Shown here: positions 40,638 to 49,802 of the stretch, one piece after another
Numbering within the stretch: the first letter of the stretch is position 1
How the letters are laid out: each line of letters opens with the position of its first letter
Assembly (NCBI GenBank): GCA_963790245.1
Contig: CAWBNP010000002.1
Coordinates: 1,612,001-1,676,000 of the forward strand
Direction of reading: 5' to 3'
Length of the DNA: 64,000 nt
From: JACCVG01 sp963790245
GTDB lineage: Bacteria; Actinomycetota; Thermoleophilia; Solirubrobacterales; Thermoleophilaceae
Made by a program: the position numbers and the translations under genes
The notes under the pieces: model-generated
Databases searched by the model: none
Seen by the model: the letters and a program-made list of their open reading frames with translations, nothing else
What the model was told of the DNA's origin: nothing

Positions 40638-41219
40638 TTGAAGTTGAGCAAACTGTTTGCCGTTGCCCTTGCCGTTGTAGCGATGGCCGCCGTGGTCGTA
40701 GGCTGCGGCGAGTCGAGTGACTCCGCGACACCGGCCGACACGGCCGCCAGCGGGAGTACTGAGGAAGGCGTTGAGGTTGGTGGCGAGATGATGCTTCCCT
40801 CGCTGACGATCGTCGAGAACGCTCAGAACGCTGAGAACCTCACCACGCTCGTTCAGGCCGTGACCGCGGCCGAGCTCGTCGAGACGCTCAGCGGGGAGGG
40901 CCCGTTCACGGTCTTCGCGCCGACCAACGACGCGTTCGCCAAGGTTGACCCCGCCGCTCTGGAGGATCTCCTCCTGCCCGAGAACATCGAGGCCCTCCAG
41001 GCAGTGCTGACCTACCACGTCGTCCCGGGCGCCCTCACGAGCGCCGATCTCAAGGACGGCGACAAGCTCGAGACCGTCAACGGTGGCGAGCTCGAGATCA
41101 CGGAGAAGGGCGGCGCGCTGCTCGTCAACGGTGTCGAGATCGAGACCGCTGACGTGATCGACAGCAACGGCGTCTCGCACGTCATCGGCGAGGTTCTGAT
41201 GCCGGAGGCCAAGAAGTAG
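40638..41219 (+). CDS. Fasciclin domain lipoprotein
   Basis: This 193-residue exported lipoprotein has its TTG start nine bases after a GAGGAGG site. The signal peptide (about residues 5-25, LFAVALAVVAMAAVVVGCGES) has a lipobox ending at C25. After a short Ser/Thr/Ala spacer, one fasciclin (FAS1) domain follows with TLVQAVTAAELVETLSGEGPFTVFAPTNDAF and LTYHVVPGALTSADL, the two conserved motifs H1 and H2. FAS1 domains mediate adhesion. It is followed by a good terminator. The upstream frame has no recognisable start and is not translated in this call. Confidence 0.9.
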   Translation: MKLSKLFAVALAVVAMAAVVVGCGESSDSATPADTAASGSTEEGVEVGGEMMLPSLTIVENAQNAENLTTLVQAVTAAELVETLSGEGPFTVFAPTNDAFAKVDPAALEDLLLPENIEALQAVLTYHVVPGALTSADLKDGDKLETVNGGELEITEKGGALLVNGVEIETADVIDSNGVSHVIGEVLMPEAKK

Positions 41220-41259
41220 GTAGTCAGTTCGGGCGCACGCGCCCCCACGCAGTTCGAAC

Positions 41260-41283
41260 GAGGCCCCGCTCCGGCGGGGTCTC
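41260..41283 (+). terminator. Terminator after fasciclin gene
   Basis: A ten-base-pair stem GAGGCCCCGC/GCGGGGTCTC (one G-T pair) with a TCCG loop, followed by TCGTT, lies 41 bp after the stop of the fasciclin gene. Confidence 0.75.
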
Positions 41284-41337
41284 GTCGTTAAGCGGTCACG
41301 GCTTTCTAAGCGTTGCGTAACGATCCGCCGGACCCGG

Positions 41338-41365
41338 TTTACGTACAAGTGTTCGCTGGTATACA
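41338..41365 (+). promoter_or_regulatory. Putative promoter of the basic protein gene, with inverted repeat
   Basis: TTTACG and TATACA hexamers separated by 16 bp lie about 60 bp upstream of the basic protein ATG in an otherwise AT-richer region. An AAGTGT/ACACTT inverted repeat with a ten-base spacer (41347-41368) overlaps the spacer and the -10. Confidence 0.4.
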
Positions 41366-41427
41366 CTTACCGACGTTAGAACTAATAAGTCTTACCCAAG
41401 TCGAAAATCCCAGGAGGAAACACCCAG

Positions 41428-41937
41428 ATGGCCGCAACCAAGACTTCCCCCCAGAAGAAGGCAGCAGCGACTCGCAAGGCCAACGCTTCCAAGCGTCAGG
41501 CCAGCACCGCTCGCCGTAGCGCCAAGGCGACCGCGACCAGTGCGACCAAGTCCGCCAAGTCCGGCGCCCAAGCCGCGCAGACGCGCAGCGAGATCGTCGC
41601 CGCCCAGGCCGAGCGCGTAGTGCTCGTCCCCGTCGGCGCCGCTCTGATCGTCCGCGACGAGCTCGTTGAGGCCGTCAAGCCGTTCAGCTCGCGTACGACC
41701 GCCGAGCGTGAGCTCAAGCGGTTCGAGCGTCGCGGCGTGAGCGCCCGCAACCAGCTCCAGCGCGAGGTTAAGCGCACCCGGACGCGCGTCGAGCGTGAGC
41801 TGCGCCAGCGTCGCCGCAAGGTTGAGCAGAGCGCCAAGCGCAACCGCCGCAACCTGGAGACCCAGGTCAAGCAGGTGCGCAAGGACGCGGAGAAGCTCGC
41901 CAAGGACGTCCAGGATCAGGTCACGAGCCTGGCGTAG
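41428..41937 (+). CDS. Basic Lys/Arg-rich coiled-coil protein, histone H1/HbhA-like
   Basis: This 169-residue cytoplasmic protein has no signal peptide and a strong AGGAGG site. The N-terminal 50 residues are Lys/Ala/Ser/Thr rich (KAAATRKANASKRQ) like histone H1 tails. A short hydrophobic segment (RVVLVPVGAALIVRDELVEAV, about 63-83) follows, resembling that of mycobacterial HbhA-like proteins. A long highly basic helix (RTTAERELKRFERRGVSARN onward) ends the protein. Nucleoid binding or polyanion binding is the reasonable guess; no enzyme motif is seen. The gene is monocistronic, with an upstream promoter-like region and a good terminator. Confidence 0.7.
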   Translation: MAATKTSPQKKAAATRKANASKRQASTARRSAKATATSATKSAKSGAQAAQTRSEIVAAQAERVVLVPVGAALIVRDELVEAVKPFSSRTTAERELKRFERRGVSARNQLQREVKRTRTRVERELRQRRRKVEQSAKRNRRNLETQVKQVRKDAEKLAKDVQDQVTSLA

Positions 41938-42034
41938 GCACCGTTTCCCCCGCCAGACCGCTCGGAGAGGCGGCACGCGGGAAAGTCTGTCGGCCACATA
42001 TTTCGCCGGCAGTGGCAGTACTCTCTCCTCCCTC

Positions 42035-42064
42035 GACCAGCGGGACCTTCGGGTCCCGTTGGTC
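42035..42064 (+). terminator. Strong terminator after the basic protein gene
   Basis: A thirteen-pair stem GACCAGCGGGACC/GGTCCCGTTGGTC with a TTCG tetraloop, followed by ATTTAA. Confidence 0.85.
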
Positions 42065-42109
42065 ATTTAAGGAGCGGCTTCCAAGCGGCCAACGAGGTCC
42101 GGTGCCAGA

Positions 42110-43267
42110 ATGGCCGCGATGGCTCCAACCACCGAACAGGTCACCGAAGCGCTCCGCGTCGTAATCGACCCGGAGCTCCACAAGGACATCGTCGAGCTCG
42201 GGATGGTCCGCTCGATCGACTTCTTCGACGAGGGCGCCCGTGTCGACGTCGTCGTCTCGCTGACGACCGCCGGCTGCCCGATCCGCTCCCACTTCGAGGA
42301 CTCGGTGACCAAAGCGGTTGGTGCGCTCGAGGGCGTGCGGGCAGTCAACGTCGGCTTCGACGTCCTCTCCCCGGAGGAGAAGCAGGGCCTCCAGGAGCGT
42401 CTTGGACGAAAGGGCGGCCTGCCGGAGGGTTCGCTCGCCCGGGTCAAGAACGTGATCTGCGTCGGATCCGGTAAGGGCGGCGTCGGCAAGTCGACGCTGA
42501 CCGCGAACCTCACCGCTGCGCTACACGCCGAAGGCAAGCGCGCTGCCGCGATGGACGCCGACGTTTGGGGCTACTCGATTCCGCGCATGCTCGGCATTCA
42601 CGGCAAGCCATCGGTGTCGGCGGACCGGAAGATCCTTCCACTGATCGCTCAGGACGGGATCCCCGTCATCTCGATCGAGTTCTTCCTCGCCGAGGAGGAC
42701 CGCGCCATCGTCTGGCGCGGCCCGATGCTCCACAAGGCGATCCGGCAGTTCCTCGAGGACGTCGATTGGGGCGAGCTCGACTACCTGCTGATCGACCTGC
42801 CTCCCGGAACCGGCGACGTTTCGATGACACTCGCCCAGCTCTTGCCGCAGGCCCAGTTCCTGCTCGTCACGACCCCGCAGCCGGCGGCCCAGAAGGTCGC
42901 TCGGCGATCGGCCGAGATGGCTCGCCAGTTCAACCTCGGACTGCTCGGCGTGATCGAGAACATGTCTGGCTACACGACGCCGAGTGGCGAGCGCGTGACG
43001 ATCTTCGGTGAGGGCGGGGGCGAGCAGCTGGCCGACGAGCTGGACGTCCCGCTGCTCGGCAAGATCCCGCTCGAGGAAGACCTCCGGATCGGCGCCGACA
43101 CCGGCCGCCCCCTGGTGCTCGACAACCCGGACTCGCCGGCCGCCCAGGCGATCTTCCATGCCGCCCGCGGCGTGATCGCCGCGACGCCCGAGGGCTACGC
43201 CCTGGCGCCGGTCGAGGAAGAACTCGCCCCCGCCGTCACGGGCACCGCGTTACCGATGGCCGGCTAA
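42110..43267 (+). CDS. mrp: Mrp/NBP35-type iron-sulfur cluster carrier ATPase
   Basis: This 385-residue cytoplasmic P-loop ATPase has an N-terminal MIP18-like domain (about residues 5-85, LRVVIDPELHKDIVELGMVRS). Next is the deviant Walker A CVGSGKGGVGKSTLTANL (about 120-137) and a nucleotide-binding Mrp core with DYLLIDLPPGTGDVSMTLAQLLP and PQPAAQKVARRSAEM. The family binds and hands over FeS clusters. Two starts nine bases apart (both ATG) are possible. Its 3' end overlaps the convergent ferredoxin gene by four bases. The CxxC found in many Mrp proteins near the end is not evident here (loop reads NMSGYTTPSGE). Confidence 0.92.
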   Translation: MAAMAPTTEQVTEALRVVIDPELHKDIVELGMVRSIDFFDEGARVDVVVSLTTAGCPIRSHFEDSVTKAVGALEGVRAVNVGFDVLSPEEKQGLQERLGRKGGLPEGSLARVKNVICVGSGKGGVGKSTLTANLTAALHAEGKRAAAMDADVWGYSIPRMLGIHGKPSVSADRKILPLIAQDGIPVISIEFFLAEEDRAIVWRGPMLHKAIRQFLEDVDWGELDYLLIDLPPGTGDVSMTLAQLLPQAQFLLVTTPQPAAQKVARRSAEMARQFNLGLLGVIENMSGYTTPSGERVTIFGEGGGEQLADELDVPLLGKIPLEEDLRIGADTGRPLVLDNPDSPAAQAIFHAARGVIAATPEGYALAPVEEELAPAVTGTALPMAG

Positions 43268-43524
43268 GACTTGAAGTAATCCGCGTTCAAAACCGTGAAC
43301 TTCTGCCATTCCTCCGGCAGCTGGTCCTCGGCGAAGCAGGCATCGACCGGACAAGCCTCGACGCATGCATCGCAATCGATGCACTCGTCGGGATCGATGT
43401 AGAGCATCTCGACCTTGTCGTAGTCGGGCTCGTCGGGCGTCGGGTGGATGCAGTCAACCGGGCAGACTTCCACGCAGGAGTTGTCCTTGGTTCCGATGCA
43501 CGGCTCGGCGATCACGTAGGCCAT
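43264..43524 (-). CDS. fdxA: 7Fe ferredoxin
   Basis: This 86-residue electron carrier has the pattern for one [3Fe-4S] and one [4Fe-4S] cluster: a first Cys set around PCIGTKDNSCVEVCPVDC and a second set DECIDCDACVEACPVDAC. The long insert between the sets (PTPDEPDYDKVEMLYID) and a C-terminal helix are typical of actinobacterial FdxA. It likely serves oxidoreductases such as cytochromes P450 or central metabolism, with no partner nearby. An AGGAG site lies 11 bases upstream of the ATG. Confidence 0.93.
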   Translation of the reverse strand: MAYVIAEPCIGTKDNSCVEVCPVDCIHPTPDEPDYDKVEMLYIDPDECIDCDACVEACPVDACFAEDQLPEEWQKFTVLNADYFKS

Positions 43525-43619
43525 CTGCTGCTGAGGCTCCTTGGTCGGTGTCGGTCGTCCGCTCTTGCGCGAGAGCGAGCGCAGGATGATAGCTACGCAC
43601 GGGTACTGTCCGGGTCGCG

Positions 43620-44507
43620 ATGATCCTTCTTACGGGAGCAACCGGCACCGTGGGCCGCGCGCTGCTCCGTCGGCTCACTGCGGCCGGGGAGCGGGTGCGC
43701 TGTTTGGTGCGCGATCCGCGTGGCCTGGGTGCGGAGCGCGTGCGGGTCCAGATCGCCCTCGGCGACCTCGCCGATCCCGCCTCGTTCCGCCACGCGCTCA
43801 GGGGGGTTGATCGAGTCGTCCACCTCGCTGCGTCGATCCGCGACCAACGTTACGCCCCGATCGAGGAGCTGAACGGGGTCGCAACCCTTCGACTGTTGCG
43901 CGCAGCCGAGTCCGCCGGCGTGGACCGGTTCATCTTCTTCTCGGCGATCGGCGCGAGTCTCCACGCTCCCGCGCGGTTCTTCCGCGCCAAGGCGCTCGCT
44001 GAGCAGGCCGTGCTCGAATCACCGCTCGACGCGCTGGTCTTCGCGCCGTCGCTGATATACGCCGCCGAGGACCCGTTCATGCGGATGCTGACGCGGATGT
44101 CCCACCTCCCGGCGATACCGGTGGCGGGGTCCGGTCGAGCGGTTTACCAACCGATCTGGGCCGACGACGTGGCGGCGTGCGTCGAGGCCTCGCTGGCCGC
44201 CGATGCGACCACCCCGGCTCGCCGGCGCGTCGAGCTGGCCGGACCCGAGCTGCTGTCCTACGCGGACATCATCCGTGTCGTCGCCGACGCAGCCGGCAGG
44301 CCGAGGCCGCTGGTCCGCCTGCCGCTCGGGCTCGTCCGCCACGCGCTCGACTCGCTTGAATGGGTCGCGCGCGAGAGCGCCTTCGCGACCGGCGAGGAGG
44401 CGAGCCTGATGGCGATCCCGATGACCAGTGATCGCGGCAGCGCCGACGTCGAGTCCTTCGGAGTCACCCCGCTCCCGCTCGAGCAAGTGCTGGGCTCAGC
44501 CGCCTAG
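43620..44507 (+). CDS. NAD(P)-binding Rossmann protein, NDUFA9/NmrA-like
   Basis: This 295-residue atypical short-chain dehydrogenase has the cofactor site GATGTVGRALLRRL (about residues 6-19), then VRCLVRDPRGL, VDRVVHLAASIRD and a substrate half with SALGVS-type residues replaced (IFFSAIGASLHAPARFFRAKALAE). It matches the complex I NDUFA9-like family of NAD(P)H-binding proteins, whose bacterial members are of unknown substrate and often act on quinones, lipids or terpenoids. The catalytic YxxxK is not obvious. Start at ATG, divergent from fdxA with a compact 95-bp gap. Confidence 0.82.
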   Translation: MILLTGATGTVGRALLRRLTAAGERVRCLVRDPRGLGAERVRVQIALGDLADPASFRHALRGVDRVVHLAASIRDQRYAPIEELNGVATLRLLRAAESAGVDRFIFFSAIGASLHAPARFFRAKALAEQAVLESPLDALVFAPSLIYAAEDPFMRMLTRMSHLPAIPVAGSGRAVYQPIWADDVAACVEASLAADATTPARRRVELAGPELLSYADIIRVVADAAGRPRPLVRLPLGLVRHALDSLEWVARESAFATGEEASLMAIPMTSDRGSADVESFGVTPLPLEQVLGSAA

Positions 44508-44516
44508 GAACAGAAA

Positions 44517-44540
44517 AGGGCCCGGCCGAAGCCGAGCCCT
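44517..44540 (-). terminator. groEL terminator
   Basis: On the minus strand AGGGCTCGGC pairs with GCCGGGCCCT around a TTCG loop and is followed by TTTTCTGTT. A second small hairpin (CGCCAGG/CCTGGCG) lies between it and the groEL stop. Confidence 0.85.
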
Positions 44541-44580
44541 CTCCAAGGTTGCCGCCAGGATTATTTTCCTGGCGGGCGTC

Positions 44581-46209
<1,629 letters not shown>

Positions 46210-46245
46210 GTTTCTAGTTCCTCCGTCTCAGTCTGGGTGTGAGGG

Positions 46246-46536
46246 TCAGCTGACCTTGGCCAGCACGTCGGACTCGCGCAGGACGAGCAGCTCATCGCCG
46301 TCGACCGTGATCTCGGTGCCGCCGTACTTCGAGTACAGGATTTCGTCGCCTTCGGCGACGTCGAGGGGCGTGCGCTTGCCGGTGTCCTCGTTCACTCGGC
46401 CGTCTCCGGCGGCGATGACCTTGCCGCGCTGCGGCTTTTCCTTTGCGGTGTCGGGAAGGACGATCCCACTGGCGGTGGTCATGTCCTCCTCGACAGCCTG
46501 GACGATCAAGCGATCGCCTAGGGGCTTCAGCTTCAT
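46246..46536 (-). CDS. groS: 10 kDa co-chaperonin GroES
   Basis: This 96-residue lid of the GroEL chamber has KLKPLGDRLIVQAVEEDMTT at the N-terminus, the mobile loop TASGIVLPDTAKEKPQRG, and GDEILYSKYGGTEITVDG. The internal ATG at the classical start is used, because the frame runs on upstream into the CIRCE region. A GGGAGG site lies upstream. It is 36 bp ahead of groEL on the same strand and forms the first gene of the operon. Confidence 0.96.
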   Translation of the reverse strand: MKLKPLGDRLIVQAVEEDMTTASGIVLPDTAKEKPQRGKVIAAGDGRVNEDTGKRTPLDVAEGDEILYSKYGGTEITVDGDELLVLRESDVLAKVS

Positions 46537-46575
46537 CCGTTCAAACCTCCCGGTTTGGCTGTCGTTTGCGTTCCG

Positions 46576-46602
46576 TTGGCACTCTAGCAACGAGAGTGCC
46601 AA
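46576..46602. promoter_or_regulatory. CIRCE operator for groES-groEL
   Basis: The inverted repeat TTGGCACTC-N9-GAGTGCCAA matches the CIRCE element (TTAGCACTC-N9-GAGTGCTAA) with one compensated change in each arm. It lies 40 bp upstream of the groES start, the usual HrcA operator place. Confidence 0.93.
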
Positions 46603-46719
46603 ACGGAAGTGAAGAAGCTGCTGGCGCTACGCAACCGTTCCGTAATCGGATACGAATACAACTCTCAGCAACAAGTAGGTAACACGAGCGGGGCCTAGGC
46701 CTCAGAGGGGGAAGTGCAA

Positions 46720-46980
46720 ATGAGGGGATTCAAGCGTTCGATTCTGGTCGCTCTGATCGCGGCTGGACTGACGGCCGTGCCCGCTGTGGCGGATCACAAC
46801 CACAAGGGGACTGGCGCCAAGTGCAAGTGCAGCAAGATCAAGGGCAAGGGCAACAGCCCCAAGAACCGCGGCGATGTCAAGCGCAGCAGCCGCCCGAGCG
46901 TCCGCAACGGCCACCGCAGCCACGGCACCAACGGCTCGCGCCGCAACGGCCGCGCGACCAGCAGCCGCCGCAGCGGCTAG
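46720..46980 (+). CDS. Small secreted Arg/Ser/Gly-rich basic protein
   Basis: This 86-residue unrecognised protein has a signal peptide (about residues 4-24, SILVALIAAGLTAVPAVA) with cleavage near ADH. The mature part of about 62 residues is very basic and low in complexity (CKCSKIKGKGNSPKN and a tail of NGRATSSRRSG type), with a single CxC pair. Nucleic acid, wall polyanion or metal binding are options. It is divergent from groES-groEL across the CIRCE region, so it may share heat-shock regulation, which is inference. An upstream GTG two codons earlier is possible. Confidence 0.6.
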   Translation: MRGFKRSILVALIAAGLTAVPAVADHNHKGTGAKCKCSKIKGKGNSPKNRGDVKRSSRPSVRNGHRSHGTNGSRRNGRATSSRRSG

Positions 46981-47040
46981 CCGTTCTCCGCTTCGCCCGG
47001 TGGCCCGCGCGGCCGCCGGGCGGACGCGGTGCTCGCAGCG

Positions 47041-47439
47041 TCAGTTCTGTGTCGGAGCGGCTGGCCGTAGGCGCTCGCTGATCTCCGACGGACGGTCGGA
47101 GATCTGGGAAAAGCGCACGATCGTCACGAGGTCGGTCTCGGCCACGCTGCGGCCGTAGATCTGCTCGAGGAAGTGAATCGTCTCCTCGGCGCGCCGGAAC
47201 TCGGGGTTGTCGTGCTCGATGTCGCGCGGCGAGAGGTTCTTGACGGCCTTGACCTCGACCTCGTCGATGACCGCTTCGAAGATCTTCTCGCGCGGGGAGT
47301 GCTGGAACCCGACCGTGACCATCACGACCTCGCCCTTGCGGTACTTCTTGCTCTTGTCGCCGAGCCGGATCGTTGCCGTCTTGCGCCCACGTCGGAGCTG
47401 GTCGATGAAAACGGGCGAATAGAAGTTGAGCACGAACAC
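47041..47439 (-). CDS. ASCH domain protein
   Basis: This 132-residue protein of the ASCH/PUA-like fold has the conserved LNFYSPVFIDQLRRGRKTATIRLGDKSKK at the N-terminus and IDEVEVKAVKNLS later. The beta-barrel fold suggests RNA or nucleotide binding; some ASCH proteins are now known nucleases or amidohydrolases. The C-terminal 25 residues vary and include a perfect DNA inverted repeat. It is the last gene of a compact minus-strand series after a Nudix gene, 12 bp away. Function not determined. Confidence 0.82.
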   Translation of the reverse strand: MFVLNFYSPVFIDQLRRGRKTATIRLGDKSKKYRKGEVVMVTVGFQHSPREKIFEAVIDEVEVKAVKNLSPRDIEHDNPEFRRAEETIHFLEQIYGRSVAETDLVTIVRFSQISDRPSEISERLRPAAPTQN

Positions 47440-47451
47440 TGGGCCGCCAGC

Positions 47452-47877
47452 TTATAGATCGAAATCAGCCTCAGCGACTCGCGTCAGCGCCGTCGTCGCA
47501 ATCCTGCGTTCGCCCTCGTAGGTGAGCGTGGTGGGGGTGTCCTCGAGCCTGAGCCAGAAAGCCTCGGTTACCTCGTCGTCGTGGTCGGCGACATCGCCGG
47601 AGAGGAACCGCATCAGGTAGAAGGCGACCGTCTTGGGGCGCGGAAGTCCCCCGCGCTGGTAGACGTACTCGACCTTCCCGAGCGGCTCGATCGTCTCGGC
47701 GACCAGCCCCGACTCCTCACGGACCTCGCGCAGCGCCGCCTCTTCAGCGGTCTCGCCCGGATCGGGGTGGCCCTTCGGGATCGCCGTCGCGCCGCGCTTG
47801 GTCCGGATCAGGGCGGCTTCGACGATCCCATCGCGGCGACGTAGCACCAGGCCGCCAGCGGAAAATTCGCGCGTCAC
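47452..47877 (-). CDS. Nudix hydrolase
   Basis: This 141-residue Nudix hydrolase has the complete box GHPDPGETAEEAALREVREE (residues 36-55, continuing SGL) with the magnesium-binding REVREE. It opens with SAGGLVLRRRDG, typical of the MutT/Ap4A-like groups. Substrate may be a dinucleotide polyphosphate or an oxidised nucleotide; not decidable. It sits between the Crp-type regulator and the ASCH gene, all on the minus strand, consistent with an operon. Confidence 0.9.
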   Translation of the reverse strand: MTREFSAGGLVLRRRDGIVEAALIRTKRGATAIPKGHPDPGETAEEAALREVREESGLVAETIEPLGKVEYVYQRGGLPRPKTVAFYLMRFLSGDVADHDDEVTEAFWLRLEDTPTTLTYEGERRIATTALTRVAEADFDL

Positions 47878-47895
47878 GCTGCGGCGCGCGATCGG

Positions 47896-48591
47896 TCAGT
47901 AGACGTAGCCTTGTAGTGCTTCCGGGTCAAGGACGAAGATTTTACCTCGGCCGAGCTCGACGACCCCGGCGCGCTCAAGCGTCGCGAGAAAGCGGCTCGC
48001 GCTCTCACGCGATGTCCCGGCCAGCTGAGCGATGTCGGCCTGGGTCATCTGGACGCGCACGTGGGTTTCCGCCGCGCCCTCGGCCTGCCGCGCGGCGACC
48101 TGCGCGCTCAGCACTCCGGCGACGCGGCTGGCGACCCCCTGGAAGGACTGGCTGGCAATTCGGCGGTTGGCCGTCCTGACCCGGTCGGCGAGCGAGGAGA
48201 GCATCTTGATCGCAATGTCGGGGTGGGCGATCAGCAGCCGTCGGACGTCGGGTCCGAGCAGCGCGATCGCGGTCGTCGCCTCAACTGCCTCGATCGTCGC
48301 CGAGCGGCTCTCGCCGCTGAACATCGCGAGTTCGCCGAACATGTCTCCGGCGCGGAGCTCGCTGAGTGCGATCGTCCGGCCGTCGGGGTGGCTGTGGGTG
48401 GCCTTGAGCGAACCACTGACCACGATGAAGCAGCTGTCGCCCATGTCGCCTTCGCGAAAGACGACCTCGCCGGGCTCGTAGCTGCGTGGAACGGCGACCT
48501 CGGCGAGCCGGCCGAGCTCGTCGGTCGAGAGCTCCGAGAAGCTCGCCAGCTTCCGGAGCAGGGAGACCGTGCTGTCTGCGTCGACCGACAC
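47896..48591 (-). CDS. Crp/Fnr family transcriptional regulator
   Basis: This 231-residue regulator has an N-terminal cyclic-nucleotide-binding-type barrel (GEVVFREGDMGDSCFIVVSGSLK and AGDMFGELAMFSGESRSATIEA), a long dimer helix and a C-terminal HTH_Crp (RVQMTQADIAQLAGTSRESASRFLATLERAGVV, about 178-210). The phosphate-binding Arg and Glu of the cassette (GELAMFSGESRSA) are present, so cAMP or a related nucleotide is likely the ligand. Target genes unknown; adjacent Nudix and ASCH genes are downstream on the same strand. Confidence 0.92.
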   Translation of the reverse strand: MSVDADSTVSLLRKLASFSELSTDELGRLAEVAVPRSYEPGEVVFREGDMGDSCFIVVSGSLKATHSHPDGRTIALSELRAGDMFGELAMFSGESRSATIEAVEATTAIALLGPDVRRLLIAHPDIAIKMLSSLADRVRTANRRIASQSFQGVASRVAGVLSAQVAARQAEGAAETHVRVQMTQADIAQLAGTSRESASRFLATLERAGVVELGRGKIFVLDPEALQGYVY

Positions 48592-48611
48592 GCCCAGATC
48601 ATAAGTGGGGT

Positions 48612-49802
48612 CTAGTCGAGGGCGGATTCGCGGCGCCGGCGGCGCAGCGAGTGGCCCACCAGGTAGGCGACGCCGCCGACGAGCGCCAGCGGGATCAGGA
48701 CAGCCAGCCCGCGGATCAGTAGCCCGAACGCCCCGGTCAGGATCTCCAGCGCGTCGTCGAACGCCTGGCCGGCCGCCGAGCCGGCCTCCCCGCTGCCCTT
48801 CTCGAGCGTCACGGAGATCGCAGCGAAGGCGGTCTGCCGCTCGAGCTGGCGCTGGTTGGCCCGGACTGAGTTGACCTGGTTGTTGGCGCGCCGCAGCTCG
48901 CGACGGATCGTCGCGGCTTCGGTCTCGGTGCCGGCGTTCTCGAGCCTGCGCAGCAGACCGCGACGCTCGGCCAGCGCCGCCTTGAGCTGATCCTCGACGG
49001 ACTCGAACGAGGAGGTGACGTCCTGCTCGTCCTGCGTCAGCGCTCGGACCTCGCCGAGATCGGAGAGCTCGGCGATCGTCGCGTCGAGCTCGACGACCGG
49101 GACGCGAAGGTCGAAGTATCCGCCGCGGCTGCGGCCCTCGCCGGTCGTCAGGCTGGAGCTGAGCACGAAGCCGTCGTGGCGACGGGCGGTGTCGGCGATC
49201 GAGCGGCCGACCGTGGTCAGCTCGTCGGCCGGTGCGCCGATCGTCATCGATGCAGAGCGCTGGACCTGGCGGTCTCGCTCGCCGAGCGACTCGTCGCCGC
49301 CGGGGTTTGGTCCGACGGCCGCCTTGAACGCCTCTGGCCCGCTCGAGCGCAGCTCGCTGTCCTCCACAGCGGCGGCCGAACCTCCGCCGAAGTGTTCGAC
49401 GTACGGCGGAGGAGCGGGCTCACTCTGACCGGCGCCCGAGGACACCGTCGTAGCGGGATTGCCCTCGAGTGTCTGGGTGAGCGCTGCCCCGCCGACCGCG
49501 CACGCCAGCACCGTCGCAGCCAGTCCGCCCGCGAGCCGCGGCGTGATCTGGCGCGGGGTGAGCCGGTCCAAGCCACTGACCAGCTTCGCAACGAAGCCGC
49601 CCGCGGCGTTCTCCGGCCGCGGGAAGCCTTCGCTCACCAGCTCGTCCATTTGCGCCGCGAACTCCGGGGTCGGAGCCTCGTTCTCGGCCTGCAGCGCCAG
49701 AGCCAGCTCCTGGAGTTCGCGCTCCTCGGGATCGCTCGCCATCACACGACCTGAGTCGAGCGCGGCGTCGATCGTCATCTCGATCTGCTCAGACGTTTTC
49801 AT
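48612..49802 (-). CDS. Membrane anti-sigma-like protein with DUF4349
   Basis: This 396-residue protein is coupled to the sigma factor gene with a 14-base overlap. The cytoplasmic N-terminus (residues 1-85) with PTPEFAAQMDELV is followed by a hydrophobic segment (about 90-110, LAGGLAATVLACAVGGAAL), a Pro/Ser spacer, and a DUF4349 region. The latter has MTIGAPADELTTVGRSIADTAR, GGYFDLRVPVVELDATIAELSDLG, and a coiled coil (about 250-320). A second TM near the end (ILTGAFGLLIRGLAVLIPLALVGG) gives a short basic tail. The context and topology fit a sigma regulator that senses something outside, but no classic zinc anti-sigma motif is seen. Confidence 0.82.
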   Translation of the reverse strand: MKTSEQIEMTIDAALDSGRVMASDPEERELQELALALQAENEAPTPEFAAQMDELVSEGFPRPENAAGGFVAKLVSGLDRLTPRQITPRLAGGLAATVLACAVGGAALTQTLEGNPATTVSSGAGQSEPAPPPYVEHFGGGSAAAVEDSELRSSGPEAFKAAVGPNPGGDESLGERDRQVQRSASMTIGAPADELTTVGRSIADTARRHDGFVLSSSLTTGEGRSRGGYFDLRVPVVELDATIAELSDLGEVRALTQDEQDVTSSFESVEDQLKAALAERRGLLRRLENAGTETEAATIRRELRRANNQVNSVRANQRQLERQTAFAAISVTLEKGSGEAGSAAGQAFDDALEILTGAFGLLIRGLAVLIPLALVGGVAYLVGHSLRRRRRESALD

